Source: Chitinophaga chungangae (GTDB lineage: Bacteria; Bacteroidota; Bacteroidia; Chitinophagales; Chitinophagaceae). Taken from it: DNA of 64,000 bases. The first letter of the stretch is position 1. Each line of letters begins with the position of its first letter. Of this stretch, positions 36,695 through 45,731 are shown in pieces. Location: contig NZ_JAGHKP010000003.1 of assembly GCF_017742215.1 (NCBI RefSeq), forward strand, positions 1,112,308-1,176,307. The letters run 5' to 3'. The notes under the pieces were generated by a model. The model was not told the DNA's origin, did not search any database, and saw nothing but the letters and a program-made list of their open reading frames with translations. The position numbers and the translations under genes are program-made.

Positions 36695-39208
36695 TCAGAA
36701 TTGAAAGGAAAAGTGAAGGCCATAACTTTGAACGGGAGGGAGCTGGAAAAAATCGAGGCCGGATGTGTTCGGCTGGTCGAACAGCAGGCGGTCCGGGTCG
36801 GAGCCGGAATAAGCTTTCCAGAGAATGATGTTGCCCGCCGAAGCCGCGACGGTTATTTTCTGAAACACTTCTTTTAATGTCCAGCTGTAAGCCAGCTCCA
36901 CGTTCCTCAACCGCAGGCAATCTCCTTTTTCAATGTAATCTTCCGCCACGCCGCCATACCCGTAACGCACCCAACGGTTTTGTTCAAAAGGTTTCGCCGG
37001 GTCGTAGAACTGCACCGGCGTGTTATTGGGATGACCGTTTTGCGTTACGCCGGGGAAAACATAGCCGCGAACATCGCGCTGCAGGTCGCTTTTGGCAGAC
37101 CGGCCATAATAATCCAACACCGCGGCGGTGCCGTTCCAGACATCGCCGCCCTTGCGCCATTCCAGGTTTGTTTGCAGGCGGAATTTCCGGTACCGCAGCT
37201 CGTTGGTGAATTTCATGATGAAATCCGGAACGGGGTTGCCGATGATCTTCGGCTCCGGCGCCACCAGCGGGAATCCGTCCGCGCCGATCACCATCCGGCC
37301 GGAAGCGTCGCGCAGCCAGGCGCTGCCCATGATGACGCCGAAAGGCTGATCTTTCGCCATCACTTTGTACACATCGCTGAAACCGGCCAGCGGCGTGTAG
37401 TCGTAGCCGTTTTCGACAGCGGTTACACGGTGTTTCCAGGTGGTGAAGGAAATCGTGCCGCTTGCCGAAAATTTGCCGCCGCTATTTTTACTGAACTTTT
37501 CCAGCTCCAGTTCCCAGCCTTCGCGGCGGTGACCGCCCACATTCCGCAATTCCAGCCGGTCGCCCGCGGCTATGGGAAACACGTCGTGCAGGGTTGCCTG
37601 CCCGAACCGGTTAACCGTCAGCACAAGCAGATGATCATAAGTGACCTCAAGCCCCGCGTTCCAGGAGCGCGCCTTCGTTTGATCGAGGCCGTCGAAGCTA
37701 TCTGCCTCGGTATTCGGAAGATAAAGATTGGCCTGGCTTACGGCGTAGCGCAGCAGGTTGGCGTAAGCGAGCGAATTGCCGACGGGCAGCTCGGTGGCAG
37801 TTTGCCGGTAATTCCCGCTGGCTTTGAAGATTAACGCGCTATGGTAATTATCGTCGAAAGTGAGGTGCCCCGATACCGATGGCATCATCCAGCTGGTATT
37901 GCGGGCCGTGTTGGAAAAAACGGAAAGGGCGCCCAGCTCCAGGCCGCCGCTAAACCGGCCGACGTTTCTGTAGCGGATATCATATTGCAGGGAAAGGTTG
38001 CCGGCGCTGCGCTGGTAATCGTATTGCATGGCGCTGAGGCGGTAAGCGGTAACACTGCGGTTATCCGTAAATACAAAGCCCGCGCTGGCTTCCATGTCCA
38101 GCCCCGACGCGAAATGCGGTACATAATAACGGGCTTCCGTTTGCAGGAAATAATTACGGTCCTGCTGGTCGCGCAGCACGATTGCCCCTGCGGGAAACCC
38201 CGCCGTACCGGGCATATAACTTTCATTGGCGTGTTCATCCACCTGTTCGTAAGACTGCAGCGCTTTTAGTTTCACCCTGCGAAGGTTAAGCAACAGGCCC
38301 AGCGAGCCCTGCTGCTGCCGACGGGAATAATTGCGCCCGTTGCGGTCGAGCAGGAAACGGGGATTGTCCGCATTGCTGCCATAGGCAGGCGTTCCAGCGC
38401 CGTAAGCATTGTCGAAACTGGCGGGCGTGAGCAGCATGTTCCTGTAAACCCTTTGCAGGAAACCGTTGCGCGAGGGATTGGCGAGCTTGTCTTCATTCAG
38501 CAGGTAACCGGTGCGCAATTCCAGCTTTTTGAAAAAAACGTTCACCCGCGCATCCAGCTGGTGGCCGGTATTGTGGTTTTGCGGCAGGATGAGCTGTTCG
38601 GAGCTGTTGCCGATGCGGAAGTTGAAGTCGAGGATGCGACGGGAAACGGTATTAAGCTCGCCTGCCAGGCTGAAGGACTGGTTGAACAACGAGCCGGTGC
38701 GCAGCAGGGAATTATCATAGGGGCGTGCCGCTTTGCCGTTGCCGGTACCTGCAGGTACGAGGCGGCCATTGGCGTCAAAAGGATAAGTGCTGCCGTCGTA
38801 TTCAAGTGCAGACAGGGCGGGGCCGTAGCTGAACATTTCCCCGGTTTCCGCGCCACGCCATGAAAGCGCGCCGGCCACGCTGCGGCCCTGGGCATACCGG
38901 CGCTGCAGGAGCGGGAGCGAAGCCGCACGTTTGAAGGAATACCCCGCGGAATAGGAACCTCCAAGCCTGAGCACGGGCTCCTTGCCTGGAACGAACTCCA
39001 CTTTACCGTTGTGCAGCTGCACGGTCTTTACGTCGGCGGTAAAAAAATGCCTTTTGAAAAGGCGGAGGGAAGTGAGCCGCATATCCGTGGCCGAATCGGC
39101 GACCGGGCCGGCCGCCAGCTCTTCACGGATCAGTTTCAGGTAATCGTCGGATTCCTGGGCGAGCAAACAGGAAGGAAAGATCAGGAACAGGAATAAAAGT
39201 CGCTTCAT
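36695..39208 (-). CDS. SusC/RagA-like outer-membrane beta-barrel lacking the plug domain
   Basis: 837 residues from the ATG at 39208, which opens a signal peptide (MKRLLFLFLIFPSCLLAQ); upstream codons of the open frame have no homology. The mature protein has about 40 variable residues, then passes straight into the segment that follows the plug in SusC proteins (LRLGGSYSAGYSF, YAQGRSVAG, a Tyr-Gly-Pro with YPFDANGRL, NQSFSLAGE). It ends with alternating barrel strands and a terminal aromatic, FSFQF. CarboxypepD_reg, TonB box and plug are all missing, whereas normal SusC proteins of about 1000 residues have them. The missing plug lies in the next gene, 3 bases away. A TonB-linked transporter barrel that works with a plug in trans is inferred. 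Confidence 0.82.
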   Translation of the reverse strand: MKRLLFLFLIFPSCLLAQESDDYLKLIREELAAGPVADSATDMRLTSLRLFKRHFFTADVKTVQLHNGKVEFVPGKEPVLRLGGSYSAGYSFKRAASLPLLQRRYAQGRSVAGALSWRGAETGEMFSYGPALSALEYDGSTYPFDANGRLVPAGTGNGKAARPYDNSLLRTGSLFNQSFSLAGELNTVSRRILDFNFRIGNSSEQLILPQNHNTGHQLDARVNVFFKKLELRTGYLLNEDKLANPSRNGFLQRVYRNMLLTPASFDNAYGAGTPAYGSNADNPRFLLDRNGRNYSRRQQQGSLGLLLNLRRVKLKALQSYEQVDEHANESYMPGTAGFPAGAIVLRDQQDRNYFLQTEARYYVPHFASGLDMEASAGFVFTDNRSVTAYRLSAMQYDYQRSAGNLSLQYDIRYRNVGRFSGGLELGALSVFSNTARNTSWMMPSVSGHLTFDDNYHSALIFKASGNYRQTATELPVGNSLAYANLLRYAVSQANLYLPNTEADSFDGLDQTKARSWNAGLEVTYDHLLVLTVNRFGQATLHDVFPIAAGDRLELRNVGGHRREGWELELEKFSKNSGGKFSASGTISFTTWKHRVTAVENGYDYTPLAGFSDVYKVMAKDQPFGVIMGSAWLRDASGRMVIGADGFPLVAPEPKIIGNPVPDFIMKFTNELRYRKFRLQTNLEWRKGGDVWNGTAAVLDYYGRSAKSDLQRDVRGYVFPGVTQNGHPNNTPVQFYDPAKPFEQNRWVRYGYGGVAEDYIEKGDCLRLRNVELAYSWTLKEVFQKITVAASAGNIILWKAYSGSDPDRLLFDQPNTSGLDFFQLPPVQSYGLHFSFQF

Positions 39209-39379
39209 ACGTGCCGGTTTGGGAAAGGATGTTGCCGCGGCAAAAATTCCATAAAGCGTGAAATTTTTTTTTTGTATCTTGGTAGGGATACTACTGCAAC
39301 TGTTTATACCAACACGACAAAAGACCAGATTTCGATAACCCATTTCGTGAAAACCATATTCCCGGTTAACCGGCTCAAG

Positions 39380-41122
39380 ATGAAAAAACTTATACAAAGT
39401 CTGCTGAACGCGGGAACCGCGCAGATAGAAGATTCCCGGGTAAGGCGTTCGATCGTTATTATCAATACCCTCTCTTTATTGACGGCCGTGATGGTCGCGC
39501 TTGTTACCGCATTCCTTTACTGGTATACCCGCAGCCTGTTGATCCTTATCCCGTCCCTGCTCGAGATCTGCTGTTTTGCCGGCGTGATCATGCTGAATTA
39601 TTACCACCGCCACAATGCGGCCAGCGTAGCCACTTTATTGATCCATTGCTGCTTCGGCATCTATTTCGGTTCCGTGCTCGGCAACGCCATGCCCATCGAA
39701 CTGATCACCGCTTTCCTCTTCACCTTCCTGATCGGGGCTTCGTTCCTCGTGTTCAAAAACCTGAAAGTGCGGCTGATCTCCCTGGCCTGCGCCATCTTCC
39801 TGATCGTGGCCGTGCAGCTCAACGATTATTTTAATATCGTGCAGCCCATGTACGTAGTGCCCGCGCTGGTGCCGGTCCTGAAAATGGGCTGCTGGGGAGG
39901 CATGCTGATACTGATGGCTTATGTAACGTTTTTCATCATCCGGCAAAACGATATGTTCCTGAAAGAAAACCAGCAGCTGCTGAGCGCCCTGAAAGAAGCC
40001 AACGCCGCCAAATCCAAGTTCCTCCGGGAAACCAGCCACGAGATCAGAACGCCGCTCAACGCTGTGTTCGGCATCGCGCAGCTGCTGCATGGCCGCAAAC
40101 ACCAGATCGACGATCCCGAACTGCAGCAGGACATCAATTATCTTTATGCCGCGGGTTTTCTGTCGCGCGAGATCGTCAACAATGTGCTGGATATGGCGAA
40201 GATCGAAGCGGGCAAATACAGCGAGCCTGTAATGGAAGCCGTAAGCCTGAAAGAGAACGCGGAAAGCTGCGTGGCCCTCAACCGATACGTGGCCGCCACC
40301 CGCAGGGTGCGCATCCAGCTGGCGATAGACCCCTCTATTCCTGAATACATCCGCACCGATCATATTTTTCTGAGCAAGATCATCAACAACCTGCTGAGCA
40401 ACGCCGTGAAATTCTCCACGCCCGGCGCCGGCGTGGAAGTGCGCTTCAGGCAGTGGCAGCAGCAGCTGTACTGCTCCGTGAAAAATGAAGGGCACCTGCG
40501 CGCCGAACAGCTCGATAAAGTATTTCAACCGTTTGAGGCCGAACGGAACGGTCAGGTGGAAGGCACCGGCCTGGGCCTGCAGATCACCCGGCACCTGGTG
40601 CAGCTGCTGGGCGGTGAAATTGTGGCGGAAAACCAGGGCGAACAAATACAGTTCGAATTTCGCATACCGCTGCAGGCCGCTACCGCATTGACTTCCGAGG
40701 CGGGCGGCCCGGCTGTGGAAAAAGGTGAGTTCAACGGGTATAAAGTGCTCGTGATCGAAGACGACCTGTTCAGCGGCCACGTGATCCGCAAATTCCTGTC
40801 TGAAGCCGGAGCGGATACGCTGCTGGCAGACAGCGGGGAAGAAGGCCTCGAGCTGCTGGAAGCCTATCACCCGGACCTGCTTATCACCGATTCGCACCTG
40901 CCCGGCATACAGGGCCGGGAAGTGCTGGCGCGCCTCCGCGGCATGCCGTCGTTCCGCCATCTGCCCGTTATTATCGCCTCCGGCGATGCGTTCACCGAAG
41001 CGAGGGAAGAAATGATCCGTGCCGGCGCAAACGATTATCTCGTTAAACCCTTCCTGTACGCCGATCTACACAAACTGCTGGAAAAATACCTGCCTGCCCG
41101 TGTGGAACAGGTCGCCGGGTAA
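39380..41122 (+). CDS. Hybrid sensor histidine kinase/response regulator
   Basis: 580 residues from the ATG at 39380; a TTG 36 codons upstream is possible. About six membrane helices (24-188) without a periplasmic sensor domain, then a short coiled linker, HisKA with His220 in ETSHEIRTPLN, HATPase with the N box near Asn337/Asn341 and GTGLGL (395-400), and a receiver domain (454-575) with Asp504 in LITDSHLPG and Lys in YLVKPF. No DNA-binding domain is attached and no response regulator lies beside it, so the output partner is elsewhere. It is divergent from the plugless barrel gene (172 bases between starts). Confidence 0.92.
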   Translation: MKKLIQSLLNAGTAQIEDSRVRRSIVIINTLSLLTAVMVALVTAFLYWYTRSLLILIPSLLEICCFAGVIMLNYYHRHNAASVATLLIHCCFGIYFGSVLGNAMPIELITAFLFTFLIGASFLVFKNLKVRLISLACAIFLIVAVQLNDYFNIVQPMYVVPALVPVLKMGCWGGMLILMAYVTFFIIRQNDMFLKENQQLLSALKEANAAKSKFLRETSHEIRTPLNAVFGIAQLLHGRKHQIDDPELQQDINYLYAAGFLSREIVNNVLDMAKIEAGKYSEPVMEAVSLKENAESCVALNRYVAATRRVRIQLAIDPSIPEYIRTDHIFLSKIINNLLSNAVKFSTPGAGVEVRFRQWQQQLYCSVKNEGHLRAEQLDKVFQPFEAERNGQVEGTGLGLQITRHLVQLLGGEIVAENQGEQIQFEFRIPLQAATALTSEAGGPAVEKGEFNGYKVLVIEDDLFSGHVIRKFLSEAGADTLLADSGEEGLELLEAYHPDLLITDSHLPGIQGREVLARLRGMPSFRHLPVIIASGDAFTEAREEMIRAGANDYLVKPFLYADLHKLLEKYLPARVEQVAG

Positions 41123-41213
41123 TGCGCCCCGCCGCAATCTCCACCGCATTTGCCGTCAAATTGATTAATTTTAGTGAGAGACACGCTTATTCTCCACCCG
41201 AGTTAACAATTTT

Positions 41214-42116
41214 ATGATCTACCTATGCAAATCGGCAGTAACCGCTTCCATGAGGGAGCTTTATATTATTTGGCGCTTCATCAATAACGACATCTGGGAC
41301 ACGGTGATCCCCTGCCTCATCACCTTCATCACCGCCTGGGTCTACCACAACAAACCCGTAGACGATTTCCCGTTGTATTTTCTTTTTGCTGTACTGTACA
41401 CCGTCCTTTACATCCTCACGTTCTGCATCGCCAACCAGGTGAATTCCGTGGAGGAAGACCGCATCAACAAGCCAGACAGGCCGCTGGTGCAGGGTTTGGT
41501 AACAGAAGTGGAAACCCGCAGACGTTTCGTGGTGTACAGCATCCTGTTCCTGATCGTGGCGGTGTGCCTGCAGCTGCTGTGGCTGGCCATCGCCTGGATG
41601 ATCGTTACGCAGATGCTTTGCAAATGGGGCTGCAGCAATCACTGGTTCACCAAAAACGTGGTGTGCATTTCATTGGGCACGGTTACGCTGCTGGCCGCGG
41701 AATGGAACATCGTGGAGCCGGTAACGGGCAATGTGTGGGCGTACATCATCGCGATCAGCCTCTGGGCGGGGCTGGGCCTTCCTTTGCAGGATATGCGCGA
41801 CCAGGTGGGCGACCGCATCATGGGGCGAAAAACACTGCCGCTTTCCGTAGGCGATACTACAGCGCGGGTATTGCTCAGCGTGTATTTTTTCCTGTTTTCG
41901 CCGCTGGTCTATTTCTGCATCCTCCTCACGCAATCCGGCGTACGGGAGATATTCGCCAGCAAACTGCTTACCGGCATCGTGATCGCGGAAGTGCTGTGGC
42001 ACTGGTGGGTGGCGCTGCGGTTGTGGCTTTACAAATCACCGAAGGCAGACGACCGCACGTATCACTGGTTCGTATACCTGTTTATCGTCACCATTCCGCT
42101 GATCTGTTTTTTGTAA
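41214..42116 (+). CDS. UbiA-family prenyltransferase
   Basis: 300 residues with about eight membrane helices. The first Asp-rich motif is NQVNSVEEDRINKPDRP (Asp82, Asn85, Asp88) and the second is DMRDQVGDRIMGRKTLP. These bind the prenyl diphosphate through Mg in UbiA enzymes. The acceptor (quinone ring, haem, chlorophyll-like or other) cannot be told, and no pathway partner lies nearby. The start could also be the Met at residue 13. It stands alone on the plus strand. Confidence 0.87.
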   Translation: MIYLCKSAVTASMRELYIIWRFINNDIWDTVIPCLITFITAWVYHNKPVDDFPLYFLFAVLYTVLYILTFCIANQVNSVEEDRINKPDRPLVQGLVTEVETRRRFVVYSILFLIVAVCLQLLWLAIAWMIVTQMLCKWGCSNHWFTKNVVCISLGTVTLLAAEWNIVEPVTGNVWAYIIAISLWAGLGLPLQDMRDQVGDRIMGRKTLPLSVGDTTARVLLSVYFFLFSPLVYFCILLTQSGVREIFASKLLTGIVIAEVLWHWWVALRLWLYKSPKADDRTYHWFVYLFIVTIPLICFL

Positions 42117-42122
42117 GCAACC

Positions 42123-42146
42123 AAAAGGCCGGCTGTGCGGCCGGCC
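42123..42146 (-). terminator. Terminator of the DUF6496 gene
   Basis: On the minus strand GGCCGGC and GCCGGCC pair around a 6-base loop and end in TTTTGG. It may also stop transcription of the UbiA-like gene from the other side. Confidence 0.6.
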
Positions 42147-42165
42147 CTGGTCTATGTATGCAAAC

Positions 42166-42585
42166 CTAAGCGTGAGCCGCCTTTTTACGGGTGGCACGTT
42201 TAGCCGTGCTTTTTTTCGCCGCCGATTTTTTTGTTGCGGCCTTGCGGGTGGCGCGTTTGGGGGAAGAACGTTTGATCGCCGCCTTGCGCGTCGCTTTTTT
42301 TGCCGTGGCTTTTTTTCGTGTACCGCTTTTTGCGGTTGTTTTTTTAGCGGCGGCTTTCCTGGTGCCGGCCTTCTTCGTCGCACCTTTGCGGGAAGCGGCT
42401 TTTTTACCCGCCGCTTTTTTCGGCACCTTGGCGCCTTCCTCACGGGCTTCGCTGAGACCGATGGCTACCGCCTGTTTGCGGCTGGTCACCTTTTTGCCGC
42501 TGCGGCCGCTCTTTAACTTTCCTTCCTTCATTTCATGCATGGCCCGCTCCACTTTGTCGCCCGCCTTTTTTGAATACTTTGCCAT
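42166..42585 (-). CDS. DUF6496 protein with histone-H1-like Lys/Ala-rich tail
   Basis: 139 residues. Residues 1-50 match the DUF6496 domain (KAGDKVERAMHEMKEGKLKSG, visible as VERAMHEMKEGKLKSG, and GKKVTSRKQAVAIGLSEAR). From about 52 to the end the protein is nearly all Lys, Ala, Arg and Thr in KKA/RKA/TAKK repeats, like eukaryotic histone H1 or bacterial Hc1-like proteins. The tail should bind DNA or RNA non-specifically. A nucleoid-associated role is inferred from composition only. Transcribed alone. Confidence 0.85.
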   Translation of the reverse strand: MAKYSKKAGDKVERAMHEMKEGKLKSGRSGKKVTSRKQAVAIGLSEAREEGAKVPKKAAGKKAASRKGATKKAGTRKAAAKKTTAKSGTRKKATAKKATRKAAIKRSSPKRATRKAATKKSAAKKSTAKRATRKKAAHA

Positions 42586-42675
42586 AAAATGGGTTTTTAG
42601 TTATCTATGCTCCCACAAAACGCAGACCATACAAACTGGTACAATATTTTCAACGTATATCCTTAAAAGGAAACC

Positions 42676-43107
42676 ATGGCCCTGAAAACATTTACAACCC
42701 TGATCGCATGCATTTTCTTTGCAGGCTCATCGGCATACGCACAGGCACAGTACAGGATCAAAGTCACCAATCTCGACAACAAAACAGGCAAGCTGTACAT
42801 CGGTTGGTATAAAGACGCGGAGAGTTTTATGAAGCCCCGTAAAACCGCGCTGGTAAAGATTGTAGAGGTGAAAGACCAAAACGAGGTGACTGTTGGTTTC
42901 GACGAAGTGCCAAGCGGCACATATGCCATTTCCACTTTCCTGGACGAGAACGGCAACGAAGACCTCGACCTTTCCGTGATCGGCAAACCCAGGGAAAAAT
43001 ACGGCTTCTCCAACAATGTAAAACCCGCTATGCGGCCGGCGGAATTTAAAGAAGCCGCTTTTACCGTGAACGGGGAAAACAAGACCCTGACCATCCACCT
43101 CAAATAG
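42676..43107 (+). CDS. DUF2141 secreted protein
   Basis: 143 residues. Residues 1-23 are a signal peptide (SSAYAQAQ). The rest is a single beta-sandwich of the DUF2141 family, shown by KLYIGWYKDAESF, VPSGTYAISTFLDENGN and KPREKYGFSNNV. Function unknown; these proteins are exported and common in Bacteroidota. Divergent from the DUF6496 gene. Confidence 0.88.
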   Translation: MALKTFTTLIACIFFAGSSAYAQAQYRIKVTNLDNKTGKLYIGWYKDAESFMKPRKTALVKIVEVKDQNEVTVGFDEVPSGTYAISTFLDENGNEDLDLSVIGKPREKYGFSNNVKPAMRPAEFKEAAFTVNGENKTLTIHLK

Positions 43108-43325
43108 TTTTTTGTGGAAGGATCGCCACAACCATTTGCCCGTTATGGTTGTTAATCCTGTGGCCGATCTCCCCGCTTATGCGTTATCTTTTTCCGATCG
43201 CGGCGTTAAAAAGCCGCCGTCGAAAATACGTCGCTGATGTTCGGGGACGAATGAACCGGCCGCTTCAAAATTTGTATAAAATTCAGGGATAATTTACCGC
43301 TTTATTCATTTTTTAAATATTTGGT
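43108..43325 (+). other. Intergenic region with a small inverted repeat
   Basis: About 218 bases upstream of the alcohol dehydrogenase gene. ACAACCAT (43128-43135) and ATGGTTGT (43145-43152) can form an 8-bp hairpin without a T run. An imperfect AATATTTG box is just upstream of the start codon. Nothing else recognised. Confidence 0.35.
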
Positions 43326-44372
43326 ATGACCAGCGTAAAAGCATATGCCGCTCAGAATGCCACCTCGCCGGTGGCTCCCTGGAGCTTCGAGAGAAGAGAC
43401 CCCGGGCCCCATGATGTTCAGTTTGATATCCTTTACTGCGGTGTTTGCCACAGCGACCTCCACCAGATCCGCGATGAATGGGGCAATTCCATTTTCCCCA
43501 TGGTGCCCGGCCATGAGATCGTGGGCAGGGTTACCAAAGTAGGCGACAAGGTTACAAAATTCAAACCGGGCGACCTCGCCGCGGTGGGCTGCCTGGTAGA
43601 CAGCTGCCAGCATTGCGATAATTGCGCGGAGGGCCAGGAGCAATATTGCGAGAACGGTTCTTCCGGCACGTATAATTCTTATGAGCAGGACAAAAAAACG
43701 CCTACCTACGGCGGTTACAGCAGCATGATCGTGACCCACGAAAAATTCGTGCTGAAAGTATCGGACAAGCTGCCGCTGGCCAATGTGGCGCCGCTGCTGT
43801 GCGCGGGCGTTACTACTTATTCGCCGCTGCGCCACTGGAAAGTAGGCAAGGGGCATAAAGTGGCCGTGATCGGTTTGGGCGGATTGGGCCATATGGCGGT
43901 GAAGTTCGCCGCTTCCTTCGGCGCGGAAGTGACCATGCTGAGCACTTCACCCAAAAAAGAAGCAGATGCAAAGGCACTGGGCGCCCACAAGTTCATACTG
44001 ACCTCCGACCCGGAACAGGTAAAAAGCGTGCGCAACACCTTCGATTTTATCATCGACACCGTGTCTGCCCCGCACGATTATAACATGGTGCAAAGCATGC
44101 TGCGCACCAACGGCATCCAGATCTGCGTGGGCGTGCCGCCTACGCCGCTGGAGCTGTACGGTTTCAGCCTGATCGGCAACCGCAGGAGCATTGCCGGCTC
44201 TATGATCGGCGGCATTCCCGAAACACAGGAAATGCTTGATTATTGCGCCGAGCACAACATCGTGAGCGACGTGGAAGTGATCGATATCAATTATGTGAAC
44301 GAAGCGTACGAAAGAATGCTGAAAGGCGACGTGCGTTACCGTTTTGTGATAGACATGAGCACGCTGAAATAA
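43326..44372 (+). CDS. Zinc-dependent NAD(P) alcohol dehydrogenase (CAD/YahK type)
   Basis: 348 residues, a medium-chain dehydrogenase that interconverts aldehydes and alcohols. Catalytic zinc ligands Cys41 and His63 lie in YCGVCHSDLH and PGHEIVG. Structural zinc ligands are Cys94, Cys97, Cys100 and Cys108. The cofactor loop is GLGGLGH. The sequence resembles the NADP-dependent cinnamyl-alcohol dehydrogenase-like group (YahK). The physiological substrate is not evident, though detoxification of aldehydes is common in this group. Monocistronic with a clear terminator. Confidence 0.93.
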   Translation: MTSVKAYAAQNATSPVAPWSFERRDPGPHDVQFDILYCGVCHSDLHQIRDEWGNSIFPMVPGHEIVGRVTKVGDKVTKFKPGDLAAVGCLVDSCQHCDNCAEGQEQYCENGSSGTYNSYEQDKKTPTYGGYSSMIVTHEKFVLKVSDKLPLANVAPLLCAGVTTYSPLRHWKVGKGHKVAVIGLGGLGHMAVKFAASFGAEVTMLSTSPKKEADAKALGAHKFILTSDPEQVKSVRNTFDFIIDTVSAPHDYNMVQSMLRTNGIQICVGVPPTPLELYGFSLIGNRRSIAGSMIGGIPETQEMLDYCAEHNIVSDVEVIDINYVNEAYERMLKGDVRYRFVIDMSTLK

Positions 44373-44394
44373 TTTTCTTGCCACACATTTGCCA

Positions 44395-44426
44395 GGCCGG
44401 CCGGTTAACCGCCGGCCTTTTTTTTT
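44395..44426 (+). terminator. Terminator of the alcohol dehydrogenase gene
   Basis: GGCCGG (44395-44400) and CCGGCC (44412-44417) pair and are followed by nine T residues. Confidence 0.85.
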
Positions 44427-44467
44427 GCCGCGTACATTGTGTATTTTCATTCCGCAAATCTTTGCCT

Positions 44468-45547
44468 GTGAAACAATTTTTTCTTTTCCTCGCCCTGATT
44501 GCGGTAATGCGCGCCAACGCACAGCCGCTGCGGCCCACACCCGGCCTGATGGCCAAATTCTCCCAGGCTATGCTCCAAGAGCAGGAAAAAACGCCCATTC
44601 GGGAAAAACTGACCGCACTACTGCAAACGCCCGGCAATTCCTTTAATCTCAAAAAGTCCATTCAGCGCGCCACGGAAGACCCGCAAACGTTCGCATCGCT
44701 ACTCTCCGCTACTTTCAGGATCAATAACAACCTTCAGCAGGAAGAACATAAATACCTGCGTTCGTTGCGGCTGACGGAGAAGGAAGCCGCCGGGCTCACG
44801 GAATACGCCATGTATCTTTTCGCCGCCGGAACAAAACCGGATTATGGTCATGCTGCGGGGTTCCGTTACGGCGTAAAACGTTTCCGCGACATTGCCGGGA
44901 AATGGTTTTATATCGTCACCATTACAGCCGGGCATGAGATTGAAATGAAACGGTACGCCACCGGCGCAACGGAGCCCGTTCAAAAGATAACGGGAACACT
45001 GAACGGCAACCTGGTCGTAACGGAAACCGACAGTCTCAATTGGAAATATTATTTCGTGGAGGGCGTATTGGGCATATCCAAAGGCGGAAGGCATTTTGAC
45101 GAATATTTTGAGAGCACGCCGGAAGGGGAATTTACCGGCGACGGGCCGGGAAGCGCTTTCAGTGACTATTCCCTGGAAAAAATGACGGAGTATTCCGAGG
45201 ATTCAAGTGAAGTGCGCTACCCGGACCCCATACTTGTCAGGCTGCCCTACAAACCCTGGTTTCCGGGAGGGAAAGCGGGATTGGCGAAGTATTTCGAAAC
45301 GAACCTGCAATACCCTGAAGAAGCCCGGAAGAACAATGTGGAAGGAAGGATAAAGGTCTCTTTGATCGTTACTGAGAAAGGGAAAGTTAAGGACATCGAA
45401 ACCACCGGCGAACACATTGGTTTCGGACTGGAAGAGGAAGCCATACGCCTGGTACGCGCGATGCCGGACTGGGTGCCTGGCCGGCAGGGCGGAAGGGCGG
45501 TGAAGGTGAAAATGACGGTACCGGTCGATTTTGACATCATGCATTAA
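44468..45547 (+). CDS. Secreted protein with C-terminal TonB-like domain
   Basis: 359 residues from a GTG at 44468, chosen because it opens a signal peptide (VKQFFLFLALIAVMRANAQ); the frame is open further upstream but that part overlaps the dehydrogenase gene and its terminator. Residues about 20-260 are unrecognised, mixed alpha/beta. Residues about 265-358 match the TonB C-terminal domain (FPGGKAGLAKYFETNLQYP, EARKNNVEGRIKVSLIV, VKVKMTVPVDF). With no membrane anchor before a proline-rich linker, it is not a classical energy transducer. Such periplasmic TonB-domain proteins are frequent in Bacteroidota. Confidence 0.82.
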   Translation: MKQFFLFLALIAVMRANAQPLRPTPGLMAKFSQAMLQEQEKTPIREKLTALLQTPGNSFNLKKSIQRATEDPQTFASLLSATFRINNNLQQEEHKYLRSLRLTEKEAAGLTEYAMYLFAAGTKPDYGHAAGFRYGVKRFRDIAGKWFYIVTITAGHEIEMKRYATGATEPVQKITGTLNGNLVVTETDSLNWKYYFVEGVLGISKGGRHFDEYFESTPEGEFTGDGPGSAFSDYSLEKMTEYSEDSSEVRYPDPILVRLPYKPWFPGGKAGLAKYFETNLQYPEEARKNNVEGRIKVSLIVTEKGKVKDIETTGEHIGFGLEEEAIRLVRAMPDWVPGRQGGRAVKVKMTVPVDFDIMH

Positions 45548-45731
45548 GCCCGCGATATTTCGCACTTTCCCCTAATTTCGCTCCGCAATCTGTACCCATG
45601 AAGCGATGCATTCACCAGTATTCGGGCATCGGCGGGCAGATGGATTTTATACGCGGCGCGTCGTTGTCGCCCGGCGGAAAATTCGCAAGTTCCGGGTGGC
45701 GCGGCAGGGCAGGAGCGGGTAATTTGCAGGC

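Noticed and set aside
44243..44467. Upstream extension of the TonB-domain protein
   Set aside because: This part overlaps the alcohol dehydrogenase gene and its terminator. The GTG at 44468 starts a good signal peptide.
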